A stretch of 62,839 bases of DNA from Ruminococcus callidus ATCC 27760. GTDB lineage: Bacteria > Bacillota > Clostridia > Oscillospirales > Ruminococcaceae. Under the pieces are notes generated by a model. The model was not told the origin of the DNA, did not search any database, and saw nothing but the letters and a program-made list of their open reading frames with translations. The translations under genes were made by a program, and so were the position numbers. Positions 52,830 to 60,395 of the stretch are shown here, one piece after another; positions within the stretch are counted from its first letter, which is position 1, and each line of letters begins with the position of its first letter. The stretch lies in contig NZ_KI260415.1 in assembly GCF_000468015.1 (NCBI RefSeq), forward strand, positions 39,112-101,950. Direction: 5' to 3'.

Positions 52830-53810
52830 TTACTGTTCTCCTGCCGCGGTATCCATATCCTTGCGGGCATCTTTTTCAGTTTCCTGTACCAGATAGATCG
52901 GGCGTTTTTTGGTTTCCAGATAGGTTTTTGCCAGATACTGACCAGCAATGCCCACACAGAACAGCTGCAAGCCGCCCATGAAGAAAATTGCACAGATCAA
53001 AGTGGCAAAGCCCTGTACCGGATCACCGAATGCCAGCTTTTTGATGATGATGACAATAATCATGATAAATGCAATCAGACAGCTTGCCACGCCGAGGATC
53101 GAAGAAATTGTCAGCGGTGCCGTGGAAAACGCAAAGAAGCCGTCCAGTGCATAGCGGAACAGTTTCCAGAAAGACCATGTGCTGGTACCTGCTGCACGTT
53201 CCACATTCTCGTATTCAATATATTTGGTGCGGAATCCCACCCAGCTGAAAATGCCTTTGGAAAACCGGTTATACTCTTTCATAGCCAGAATGGAGTCTAC
53301 CATCTGCCGTGTCATAAAGCGAAAATCCTGTGCACCGTCCACAATTTCCGTCTGCGAAATCCGCTTCATGATCTTGTAGAACTTGCGGGAGAACCACGAA
53401 AGCAATTTCGGCTCCCCTTTTCGGCTGACGCGGCGGGTCGTGGCACAGTCGTATTCGCCACTTAAAACAATGTTATACATTTTCGGCAGGAATGCCGGCG
53501 GGTGCTGCAAGTCCGCGTCCATGATGACCACATAATCTCCGGTGGCATTTTCCAAGCCGGCATACATACCGGATTCTTTTCCAAAATTACGGGAAAACGA
53601 AATGTAACGAACGCGTTCGTCCTGCTTCGCCAGTTCCCGCAGCTTTGCCAGTGTTCCGTCACGGGAGCCGTCATTGATAAACAACAGTTCAAATTCGGTA
53701 TCTGCATGTTCTTCCTGAATCTGCTGCATCACTTTCTGAATTTCTATGTAAAAAAGTGGCAACACTTCCTGTTCATTATAACATGGTACCACAATTGAAA
53801 TTTTTTTCAT
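52830..53810 (-). CDS. Family 2 glycosyltransferase, polyprenyl-phosphate type
   Basis: The 326-residue enzyme has a GT-A domain: ISIVVPCYNEQEVLP, FINDGSRDGT, VVIMDADLQHPP and a catalytic-region DGAQDFRFMTRQ near 175. Two C-terminal membrane segments (ILGVASCLIAFIMIIVIIIKK and TLICAIFFMGGLQLFCVGIAGQYL) fit GtrB/DPM1-like enzymes that transfer a sugar to a lipid carrier at the inner membrane face. AAGGA lies eight bases before the ATG at 53810. The sugar is not evident. Confidence 0.92.
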   Translation of the reverse strand: MKKISIVVPCYNEQEVLPLFYIEIQKVMQQIQEEHADTEFELLFINDGSRDGTLAKLRELAKQDERVRYISFSRNFGKESGMYAGLENATGDYVVIMDADLQHPPAFLPKMYNIVLSGEYDCATTRRVSRKGEPKLLSWFSRKFYKIMKRISQTEIVDGAQDFRFMTRQMVDSILAMKEYNRFSKGIFSWVGFRTKYIEYENVERAAGTSTWSFWKLFRYALDGFFAFSTAPLTISSILGVASCLIAFIMIIVIIIKKLAFGDPVQGFATLICAIFFMGGLQLFCVGIAGQYLAKTYLETKKRPIYLVQETEKDARKDMDTAAGEQ

Positions 53811-53871
53811 AGCGATCCTTTCCGTTCCACAGCCGTCCATATAAATATCGGCTGTTATATTCGGCGTTCCC

Positions 53872-53908
53872 CCAGGACAACACCGCACAGGCTATGGCAG
53901 TATTTTCC
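53872..53908. repeat. Degenerate copy of the dispersed repeat
   Basis: GGACAACACCGCACAG at the left and GGCAGTATTTTCC at the right resemble the two arms of the palindromic repeat but pair poorly. It lies in the leader of the glycosyltransferase transcript. Confidence 0.4.
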
Positions 53909-53941
53909 TAAAATCTTTTCTCCTTTGGCACGCCTTTATTT

Positions 53942-53970
53942 ATTATACCACCTTTTCTGACATTTTACAA
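53942..53970 (-). promoter_or_regulatory. Promoter of the glycosyltransferase gene
   Basis: TTGTAA (53965-53970) and TATAAT (53942-53947) are spaced by 17 bases on the minus strand, with a TGG extension. The leader is about 125 bases and contains a hairpin CAGCCG / CGGCTG (53830-53854). Confidence 0.8.
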
Positions 53971-54060
53971 TACCCTAATCCGGATATTTTTTTCGATTTT
54001 CAAAAAAATATGAGAACAAATCAGGATTTTCCATTTTCACGGTGTTTCAGAAGATCAATT

Positions 54061-54558
54061 TCAGCTCCGGTGGGACAGGAATTCTGTCAGCCGCCGCTTA
54101 TAATTCGGGGAGCGGTGGGACATTTGTTCCAGCAAGTCCAGCAGTTCCTTCCTTGTCACCAGCCGCAGATCCTGCACTTCTGATTCCTGCATGGTGCAGT
54201 CTTGCAGGGAAAAAGGAATCTGTATATAGTACACATCATGGTAACAGCTGCGGCGTTTGTCCCGAAACAGGAACTGCATCTTTTCTCTGGGAAGTGTCAG
54301 TCCGACCTCCTCTTTCGCCTCCCGCAAAGCACCGTCCAGACTGACTTCACCGCAGTCCACTGCACCGGCAGTAATATCCCACTGTCCGGGACGTGTTGCC
54401 TTTGTGTCTGAACGCTGCTGAATCAGGAACAGACCGTCCGTGTTTTCCAGAATCACATGGGCACACAGGAAATATTCCCCTTTAGACAAAAAGGTGCCGC
54501 GTTCTGCTGTTTTTCCGGTTCGGTTGCCGTGCTCATCATAAATATCCAGCCATTCCAT
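54061..54558 (-). CDS. Nudix hydrolase
   Basis: The 165-residue protein contains a complete Nudix box, GAVDCGEVSLDGALREAKEEVGL at about residues 65-87, with the Gly, Glu, Arg, Glu-Glu pattern intact. The N-terminal MEWLDIYDEHGNRTG and RPGQWDITAGAVD fit the IPP isomerase-like/YfcD group that cleaves nucleoside diphosphate derivatives. The substrate is not clear. It is a single gene with its own promoter. Confidence 0.92.
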   Translation of the reverse strand: MEWLDIYDEHGNRTGKTAERGTFLSKGEYFLCAHVILENTDGLFLIQQRSDTKATRPGQWDITAGAVDCGEVSLDGALREAKEEVGLTLPREKMQFLFRDKRRSCYHDVYYIQIPFSLQDCTMQESEVQDLRLVTRKELLDLLEQMSHRSPNYKRRLTEFLSHRS

Positions 54559-54608
54559 GCTTTACCACATTCCTTTCATCATGCTGCTTTACATTTGATT
54601 GCAATTCT

Positions 54609-54638
54609 ATTGTAACATGAAATCTTTTCCGGCTTCAA
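54609..54638 (-). promoter_or_regulatory. Promoter of the Nudix gene
   Basis: TTGAAG (54633-54638) and TACAAT (54609-54614) are spaced by 18 bases on the minus strand, with a TGT extension. Confidence 0.6.
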
Positions 54639-54773
54639 GAAGCATTTCTGAATATTCTTTGAAAAAAGCCGCTTTACTGCGATAAAACGCTTCATCTGCC
54701 TTTTTTACATCAGCTTCCGTACAAGCATTGCACTGCCTTTTCTGAAAATTGCATGAAAATTTGGAAAATCCGC

Positions 54774-54802
54774 TTTTCATTCCTGCAAGAGTGTGGTATA
54801 AT
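54774..54802 (+). promoter_or_regulatory. Promoter of the zinc-ribbon gene cluster
   Basis: TTTTCA (54774-54779) and TATAAT (54797-54802) are spaced by 17 bases, with a TGG extension that probably compensates for the weak -35. Confidence 0.75.
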
Positions 54803-54856
54803 AATATGAAATACACTTTTGACAACCCTGTTTCCTTACAAAAGGAGGTTTTCCCT

Positions 54857-55267
54857 ATGTCCAATTTCAGAGAAAGGCTGATGCAATTCATGCGTGGCAG
54901 ATACGGCGGGAACGATACCCTGAACAAATTCCTTTTCGGGGTATTTCTGTTTTTCCTGCTGGTCGCCATTTTTTCCAGCAAAAGCAGTGCGGCAAACAGC
55001 ATCTTTAATCTGCTTGCCATTGCAGTGCTGGTGTATTCCTATTTCCGCATCTTTTCCAAGAATATTGCACGCCGGCAGGCAGAAAACGCAAAGTTTCTGG
55101 AACTGACTGCCCCGATCCGCGGCTTCTTCGGCAAGAAAAGCGGCGACAAAACACACCGGATCTTCCAGTGCCCCCAGTGCGGACAGAAAGTCCGTGTTCC
55201 CAAGGGCAAGGGAAAGATCGAGATCACCTGTCCGAACTGCCGCAATCACTTTATCAAACGGAGTTAA
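54857..55267 (+). CDS. Zinc-ribbon membrane protein
   Basis: The 136-residue product has two membrane segments (about residues 24-42 FLFGVFLFFLLVAIFS and 50-68 IFNLLAIAVLVYSYFRIF) and a C-terminal zinc ribbon with CPQCG near 107 and CPNCRNH near 127. The linker is basic. AAAGGAGG lies eight bases before the ATG at 54857. The DUF5685 gene starts three bases after its stop codon. The function is not known; a membrane-bound zinc ribbon may bind nucleic acid or a protein partner. Confidence 0.85.
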   Translation: MSNFRERLMQFMRGRYGGNDTLNKFLFGVFLFFLLVAIFSSKSSAANSIFNLLAIAVLVYSYFRIFSKNIARRQAENAKFLELTAPIRGFFGKKSGDKTHRIFQCPQCGQKVRVPKGKGKIEITCPNCRNHFIKRS

Positions 55268-55270
55268 GCG

Positions 55271-56098
55271 ATGTACGGGTACATTCGGGCATACAAGCCG
55301 GAACTGCGGTTTCGGGAATATGACATTTACCATGGCTGTTACTGCGGACTTTGTGAGGCACTGCATCGGCGGCACGGTACAGCGGCACGCTGGACGCTAA
55401 GCTATGACATGACTTTTCTGATCCTGCTGCTGACCGGTCTGTATGAACCGGAAGAAACCAAGACGGAACAACGCTGTATTGCACACCCGTTTCACAAGAA
55501 TCTGCACATACAAAGTGCCGTGACAGACTATGCCGCAGATATGAGCATTCTGCTGTTTCGTGACAAGTGCATGGACGACTGGAACGACGAGCGAAAGATC
55601 TCCCGTCGTGCCGCCGCCGGCATGTCCTCCAGAAGCTACCGGAAAATCCAACAGCAGTATCCGGAAAAGTGCAGCGTTGTCCGCACACAACTGGAAAAAC
55701 TGCACGAAATGGAGCAGAATCACGAATCCAATCCGGAAATTCCGGCAGGTTGCTTTGGCACCATGCTGGGCGAATTATTTGTCTGGAAAGATGACATCTG
55801 GGCAGACACGCTCCGGCAGGTGGGATTTTATCTGGGAAAGTTCATCTATCTGCTGGACGCTTATGACGATCTTGAACACGACCGAAAAAAACAGTGCTAC
55901 AACCCTTTTCACCAGACAGACACCACCGAGCCGCAGTTTTCGCAGAACTGCGAGGCTCTGCTGCAAATGATGATGTCTTCCTGTGCGGCGGCATTTGAAC
56001 GGCTGCCCATTCTGCACTATGAAGAGATCCTGCGAAATATTTTATATGCCGGTGTCTGGACAAAGTTTTATCAGAAAAAGAAAGAACAGGAGAAATAA
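55271..56098 (+). CDS. DUF5685 family protein
   Basis: The 275-residue protein opens MYGYIRAYKPELRFREYD and has a Cys motif YHGCYCGLCEAL near residue 22, matching DUF5685. The middle holds AGCFGTMLGELF and the C-terminal half an acidic stretch LLDAYDDLEHDRKKQCYNPF near 195, which resembles the Asp-rich motif of helical isoprenoid synthases; that may be coincidental. It is cytoplasmic by appearance. It lies between the zinc-ribbon gene and the J-domain gene, with only three bases to each, so all three are likely one operon. Confidence 0.8.
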   Translation: MYGYIRAYKPELRFREYDIYHGCYCGLCEALHRRHGTAARWTLSYDMTFLILLLTGLYEPEETKTEQRCIAHPFHKNLHIQSAVTDYAADMSILLFRDKCMDDWNDERKISRRAAAGMSSRSYRKIQQQYPEKCSVVRTQLEKLHEMEQNHESNPEIPAGCFGTMLGELFVWKDDIWADTLRQVGFYLGKFIYLLDAYDDLEHDRKKQCYNPFHQTDTTEPQFSQNCEALLQMMMSSCAAAFERLPILHYEEILRNILYAGVWTKFYQKKKEQEK

Positions 56099-56101
56099 AA
56101 C

Positions 56102-56716
56102 ATGGATCCATATGAAGTACTGGGGATTCCCCGCACCGCAACCGATCAGGAAGTGAAAAAGGCTTATCGTGCCCTTAGCCGGAAATATCACCCCGATGCC
56201 AACGTGGACAAACCCAATGCAAAAATGTATGAAGAAAAGTTCAAGCAGATCCAGCAGGCATACCAGACGATCATGGACGAACGCCAGCACAAGAACTCCG
56301 GCGGATATGGCGACTTCTACAACCGGAACACCTCTGCGGGAGCCGGCGACGAGAACAGCGTTCACTTGCAGGCTGCCGTAAACTTCATTCGCAACGGCAG
56401 ATTTACCGAAGCTGTCCGCGTACTGGAAGGCATCAGCAACCGAAATGCCCAGTGGTACTATGTTTCTGCTGTAGCACATTCTGGTGCCGGCAACAACGCT
56501 ATGGCTCTCCAGTATGCCAGAACCGCTGCACAAATGGAACCCAACAATTATGAATATCAGAAACTGGTACAGCAGCTGGAATCCCCTGGTTTCTCCTACC
56601 AGCAAATGCAGCAGCCTTATATGGGCGGCGGCTTCGATGACAGCGGCTGTGTTCGCTGCTGTGCGGCAAATATTTTGCTGAACCTGATTCTGGATTGCTG
56701 CTGCAATTGTACCTGA
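56102..56716 (+). CDS. J-domain protein with TPR-like repeats and Cys-rich tail
   Basis: The 204-residue product starts with a J domain (residues 1-65, [18 protein letters not shown], with the HPD triad in SRKYHPDAN), which stimulates DnaK. Residues about 88-155 form two TPR-like helical pairs ([41 protein letters not shown]). The end is hydrophobic and cysteine-rich ([22 protein letters not shown]). It lacks the G/F and zinc regions of DnaJ. AGGAG is nine bases before the ATG. It probably recruits DnaK to a specific client, perhaps the DUF5685 protein. Confidence 0.88.
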   Translation: MDPYEVLGIPRTATDQEVKKAYRALSRKYHPDANVDKPNAKMYEEKFKQIQQAYQTIMDERQHKNSGGYGDFYNRNTSAGAGDENSVHLQAAVNFIRNGRFTEAVRVLEGISNRNAQWYYVSAVAHSGAGNNAMALQYARTAAQMEPNNYEYQKLVQQLESPGFSYQQMQQPYMGGGFDDSGCVRCCAANILLNLILDCCCNCT

Positions 56717-56824
56717 CACAAAGAAAATGGTCTTATATTTTGGAAGTATTGCACAATATTTTTTCAAAAAACTGTACCATGTGAGAAAAATCATGGCTTC
56801 TCTCGGAATTTTCACGGAAAAGTG

Positions 56825-56853
56825 TTTACTTTTCCCGCGGAATATGGTATGAT
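56825..56853 (+). promoter_or_regulatory. Promoter of the PP2C gene
   Basis: TTTACT (56825-56830) and TATGAT (56848-56853) are spaced by 17 bases, with a TGG extension. The leader has a hairpin AGCGGCT / AGCCGCT (56881-56901) followed by GAGGAG before the start. Confidence 0.8.
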
Positions 56854-56921
56854 GACAATTGAGGTCATACCAATTTCAGAAGCGGCTCCCCCACAGCCGC
56901 TTTGAAGAATGAGGAGATTCT

Positions 56922-57866
56922 ATGATGTTTTTCAATCATAAAAATACAGAGCCGGAGCAATCGCGAAGTTCTAATCCATTTTTCTACTATGGCGGAAATT
57001 ATCCCGGAGAAACATCAGAACCCTTTTATCATTCCGGAATCAAGAACTACAACCTGCGTGTTTCTGTTGCAACACACATCGGAAAAGTGCGGGGCAATCA
57101 TGAGGACAACTTCTATCTGGAAGGGTTGTATATGAACGACATATTCCGGAACGATTTTTCTGCTTCCTATACCATTCATTACGCAGACGGCATGAGTTTT
57201 GCGGTGTTCGATGGTATGGGCGGAGCAGCGTATGGCGAAGTGGCATCGGAAATTGCGGTGCAGACACTCCGAAAATACGAGAAAAAGCTGAAACACGCAG
57301 ACGGGACACGTATGCTGGATCAGCTGGTTTCTTCTTATACCACGGAGGCAAACAACGCCATTTGCGACATGCTCACAGAAAAGCACTGCCAAACCGGCGG
57401 AACTACTTTTTCCATGCTTTATTTTCTGGGAGATGCGGTAAAGTTATATTATCTGGGGGACAGCCGGATCTATCGCTATCAGACGGATCAGTTGACGCTG
57501 CTCACCCGCGACCATACCGTTGCCAACCAAAAAGTAGAAGCTGCGATCTATACAGAAGAAGAAGCCAAGCACAGTCCCGATCAGCATCGGCTGACATTGT
57601 TCATCGGCTCCGACCGCAAAAAGACGGGGTTAAATGCGGACAGCAGACCCCCCTTGCCGTTGGAAGTCGGCACAAAGTTTGTGCTGTGCACCGATGGACT
57701 GACCAATATGTGTTCGGACGAAGAAATTGCAGAGCTTCTCTCCGAAAATTATTTCAATGAAGCCGCAGTGCTGGTGCAGGCTGCACTACAGAACGGTGGC
57801 GTGGATAATATTACCTGTATCGTGCTGGAAGTGCTTCCGGCAACAGACGACAAGGAAACTGACTGA
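56922..57866 (+). CDS. PP2C family Ser/Thr protein phosphatase
   Basis: The 314-residue enzyme has the PP2C metal-binding motifs: GKVRGNHEDNFY near residue 54, FAVFDGMGGAAYGE near 95, GGTTFSMLYF, LGDSRIYR near 180, CTDGLTNMCSDEEI and GGVDNITCIVLE at the end. The first 45 residues are polar and unlike typical PP2C N-termini. It should dephosphorylate Ser/Thr targets of a Hanks-type kinase, which is not encoded here. GAGGAG is upstream of two ATG codons. It is transcribed separately from the J-domain cluster by its own promoter. Confidence 0.93.
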   Translation: MMFFNHKNTEPEQSRSSNPFFYYGGNYPGETSEPFYHSGIKNYNLRVSVATHIGKVRGNHEDNFYLEGLYMNDIFRNDFSASYTIHYADGMSFAVFDGMGGAAYGEVASEIAVQTLRKYEKKLKHADGTRMLDQLVSSYTTEANNAICDMLTEKHCQTGGTTFSMLYFLGDAVKLYYLGDSRIYRYQTDQLTLLTRDHTVANQKVEAAIYTEEEAKHSPDQHRLTLFIGSDRKKTGLNADSRPPLPLEVGTKFVLCTDGLTNMCSDEEIAELLSENYFNEAAVLVQAALQNGGVDNITCIVLEVLPATDDKETD

Positions 57867-57934
57867 TAAACTGAGGTGACAGCATGTAAAACTGCATGTT
57901 GCCTTTATATCCGGTGATAATTGCCATAACAAGC

Positions 57935-57979
57935 AAAACCGGCACAAGATGTTGTGAAAGCATCTTGTGCCGGTTTTTT
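57935..57979. terminator. Bidirectional terminator, PP2C gene / pyk
   Basis: A perfect 17-base stem (57935-57951 with 57961-57977) encloses nine bases and is flanked by A on the left and T on the right. It separates the convergent PP2C and pyruvate kinase genes. Confidence 0.95.
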
Positions 57980-58002
57980 GTATCATTTTATGATTTCTGA
58001 AA

Positions 58003-59421
58003 TCAGATACGTTCTACCTTCATCATATTGGTGGTATTGGAAACGCCTACCGGTGCACCGGCAGTGATTACTACAATATCCCCCTTGTTGACCAAATCGG
58101 AACGGAGAGCAGCGTGAATCGATGCATCAAACAGCGAGTCGGTATTGGAAACTTCATCGACCAGCATCGGATAAACGCCCCAGCTCAAGTTCATCTGCCG
58201 GCGTACCCGTTCGCTTACCGTACAGCTGATGATCGGGCAGCACGGACGATACTTGGAAATTTCTCTAGCAGTGACACCGGACATGGTTACTGTCAGAATG
58301 GCAGCTGCGTCCAGATCGTGTGCTGTGGTAACTGTCGCGTGGGCAATCGCATTGGCAATGTCCGCGTTCTTTTTGGTACGGCTTGCAGAATGCATGCCCT
58401 TATAGTCAATATCGTCTTCGGTGGTACGTGCAATCAGATCCATGGTGCGGACAACCTCTACCGGAAAGGCACCGGCAGCGGTTTCGCCGGAAAGCATGAT
58501 CGCACTGGTACCGTCATAGATCGCGTTGGCAACGTCTGTGATCTCGGCACGGGTCGGACGCGGATTGGTAATCATAGATTCCAGCATCTGGGTTGCAGTG
58601 ATGACCTGCTTGCCCGCCTGATAGCCCTTACGAATCAGCTGCTTCTGGACAGACGGAATCTGCTCAAAGGGGATTTCTACGCCCAGATCGCCGCGGGCAA
58701 CCATGATGCCGTCAGAGGCTTCCAGAATCTCGTCGATATTCCGAACGCCTTCCACATTTTCGATTTTGGCAATGATGCGGACATCAAACCAGCCCAGACT
58801 CTGGGTATACTTCCGCAGATAGTCAATATCCGCAGAAGTCCGCACGAAGCTGGCAGCGATAAAGTCAAATCCCATTTTCGCTGCGAATTCCAAGTCGTTT
58901 TTATCGCTTTCACTGAGGTATGGCATAGACAGCTGTACCCCCGGCACGTTGATTCCCTTATTGTTCGAAAGAACACCACCGTGAATGACATGGCAGACAA
59001 TTGTAGTGACAGTCACCTTTTCCACAACCATTTCAATTACGCCGTCATTCACCAGAATGTGCACGCCCGGCTTGACATCACGGGGCAGGTTCTTGAAAGA
59101 AATGCTGCCTACCTTATCATCACAGAGAACATCATCAGTAGTCAGTGTGTAGGTGTCGCCGGTTTCAATGGTGACTGGCTTATCATCTACAAATTTGCCC
59201 AGCCGAATCTCCGGTCCTCTGGTGTCCATCAGTGTGGCAATAGGCAGACCCAGTTCTTCCCGCAGGCGGGAGATCTGCTCAAACCGTTTTTCGTGTGTGG
59301 CGTGGTCGCCGTGGGAAAAGTTAAAACGAGCGACGTTCATGCCCGAAAGCATAACTTGCCGCATAACGGAATCGTCATCTGTCGCCGGTCCGATCGTACA
59401 AACAATCTTTGTCTTTCTCAT
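58003..59421 (-). CDS. pyk: Pyruvate kinase
   Basis: The 472-residue enzyme makes ATP and pyruvate from phosphoenolpyruvate. It has KTKIVCTIGPATDD, MNVARFNFSHGDH, DTRGPEIRLG, the catalytic Lys in RIIAKIENVEG near residue 215, IMVARGDLGVEIP and ITATQMLESMI. It lacks the extra C-terminal PEP-utiliser domain of Bacillus Pyk. ATG 59421 gives the family N-terminus; an ATG 15 bases earlier overlaps the AAAAGG site. Confidence 0.97.
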   Translation of the reverse strand: MRKTKIVCTIGPATDDDSVMRQVMLSGMNVARFNFSHGDHATHEKRFEQISRLREELGLPIATLMDTRGPEIRLGKFVDDKPVTIETGDTYTLTTDDVLCDDKVGSISFKNLPRDVKPGVHILVNDGVIEMVVEKVTVTTIVCHVIHGGVLSNNKGINVPGVQLSMPYLSESDKNDLEFAAKMGFDFIAASFVRTSADIDYLRKYTQSLGWFDVRIIAKIENVEGVRNIDEILEASDGIMVARGDLGVEIPFEQIPSVQKQLIRKGYQAGKQVITATQMLESMITNPRPTRAEITDVANAIYDGTSAIMLSGETAAGAFPVEVVRTMDLIARTTEDDIDYKGMHSASRTKKNADIANAIAHATVTTAHDLDAAAILTVTMSGVTAREISKYRPCCPIISCTVSERVRRQMNLSWGVYPMLVDEVSNTDSLFDASIHAALRSDLVNKGDIVVITAGAPVGVSNTTNMMKVERI

Positions 59422-59478
59422 AAGTAATTCACGCATCCTTTTGGTTGTATAGATTCTTTCATATGCTTATCTTTTATT

Positions 59479-59507
59479 AGTATACCACAAAACACAGAAA
59501 ATGAAAA
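59479..59507 (-). promoter_or_regulatory. Promoter of pyk
   Basis: TTTTCA (59502-59507) and TATACT (59479-59484) are spaced by 17 bases on the minus strand with a TGG extension. AT-rich DNA lies upstream. Confidence 0.75.
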
Positions 59508-59582
59508 GTTAATTTTACGAAAAGTATTTTACTTTTTTCTTTTCTGAGATAAGCATTCTCTGAAATTTCTTTGATTATCAAA

Positions 59583-60392
59583 TCAGCTGTAGGATTCGTC
59601 CAAAAATGCCTCGAGATTTTCGGAAAGAATTGCACGATTTTCCGAATCCGAAAGTTCCAATGCAAAAAAGCGTTCCAGTTCCTTTCTATAATCCCACATG
59701 GGGTAGTCTACGCCAAAGAAGCAGTTCTCTGCCCCGAAGTGGGACAGCAGCTTTCGAATCTCCTCCGGCGGCAAAAACGGCAGGCTGCTGCTGGTATCGA
59801 ACCGCAGCCGTTCATCCGGCTGTAAAATGGCGTTTGCCTCTTTCCACTGCCCCCAGCCGCCGAAATGTGCTGCAATGATCCGCAATTTCGGGAACTGCCG
59901 CAAAATCATTGCCAGACGGTACGGGTGGGAAAAGTCGGACTTGGCATCACCCATATGCATCAGGATCGGCAAACCGGAGCTCTGGATCATTTCGTACATA
60001 GGATATGCCCGCGGATCATCAATGGGAAAATTCTGAAAATCCGGATGCAGCTTGACACCGCGAAGCTGTAGGGATCGCAGCTGCTGAAAATCTGCCTCCA
60101 CGTTTTCCGCATAAGGGTGCAGCGTTCCGAAAGCAGTGCACATGGGGTATGCCGCCGCACAAGATGCCAGAAAGCTGTTGATCGAGTGTACCTGTGTCAC
60201 GGTAGTTGCCGGAGAGCAGACCAGAAAATGATCGATACCAGCAGCCGTGCCATTCTCTAACATTTCTGCCACTCTGCCATGGTACTGCATCGGCAGATCA
60301 TAAAAATGAGAAATCCCCTCTGTTGCCTTTTCCGCGATCTTGTCCGGAAACACATGGGCATGAGCATCTGTGATACGATAACCGTTTTTCAA
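59583..60392 (-). CDS. Amidohydrolase-type metal-dependent hydrolase
   Basis: The 269-residue protein is a TIM-barrel hydrolase of the amidohydrolase-2 group: metal motif ITDAHAHVFPDKI near the N-terminus, GVKLHPDFQNFP near 113, PILMHMGD near 145, IIAAHFGGWGQ near 175 and FFGVDYPMWDYRKEL near 228. The substrate is not evident. The start is TTG, placed by GGAGG eight bases upstream; this site overlaps the end of pcrA, so translation is probably coupled to it. Confidence 0.88.
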   Translation of the reverse strand: MKNGYRITDAHAHVFPDKIAEKATEGISHFYDLPMQYHGRVAEMLENGTAAGIDHFLVCSPATTVTQVHSINSFLASCAAAYPMCTAFGTLHPYAENVEADFQQLRSLQLRGVKLHPDFQNFPIDDPRAYPMYEMIQSSGLPILMHMGDAKSDFSHPYRLAMILRQFPKLRIIAAHFGGWGQWKEANAILQPDERLRFDTSSSLPFLPPEEIRKLLSHFGAENCFFGVDYPMWDYRKELERFFALELSDSENRAILSENLEAFLDESYS

Positions 60393-60395
60393 GAA

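Noticed and set aside
54607-54780. A possible 57-residue minus-strand gene ending in lysine/glutamate-rich sequence
   Set aside because: The end looks protein-like, but the start has no proper ribosome binding site and the span overlaps the predicted promoters of both flanking genes.
59510-59582. Terminator after the amidohydrolase gene
   Set aside because: A weak stem is possible (GAGA/TCTC with a mismatch), but A and G, not T, follow it on the minus strand.
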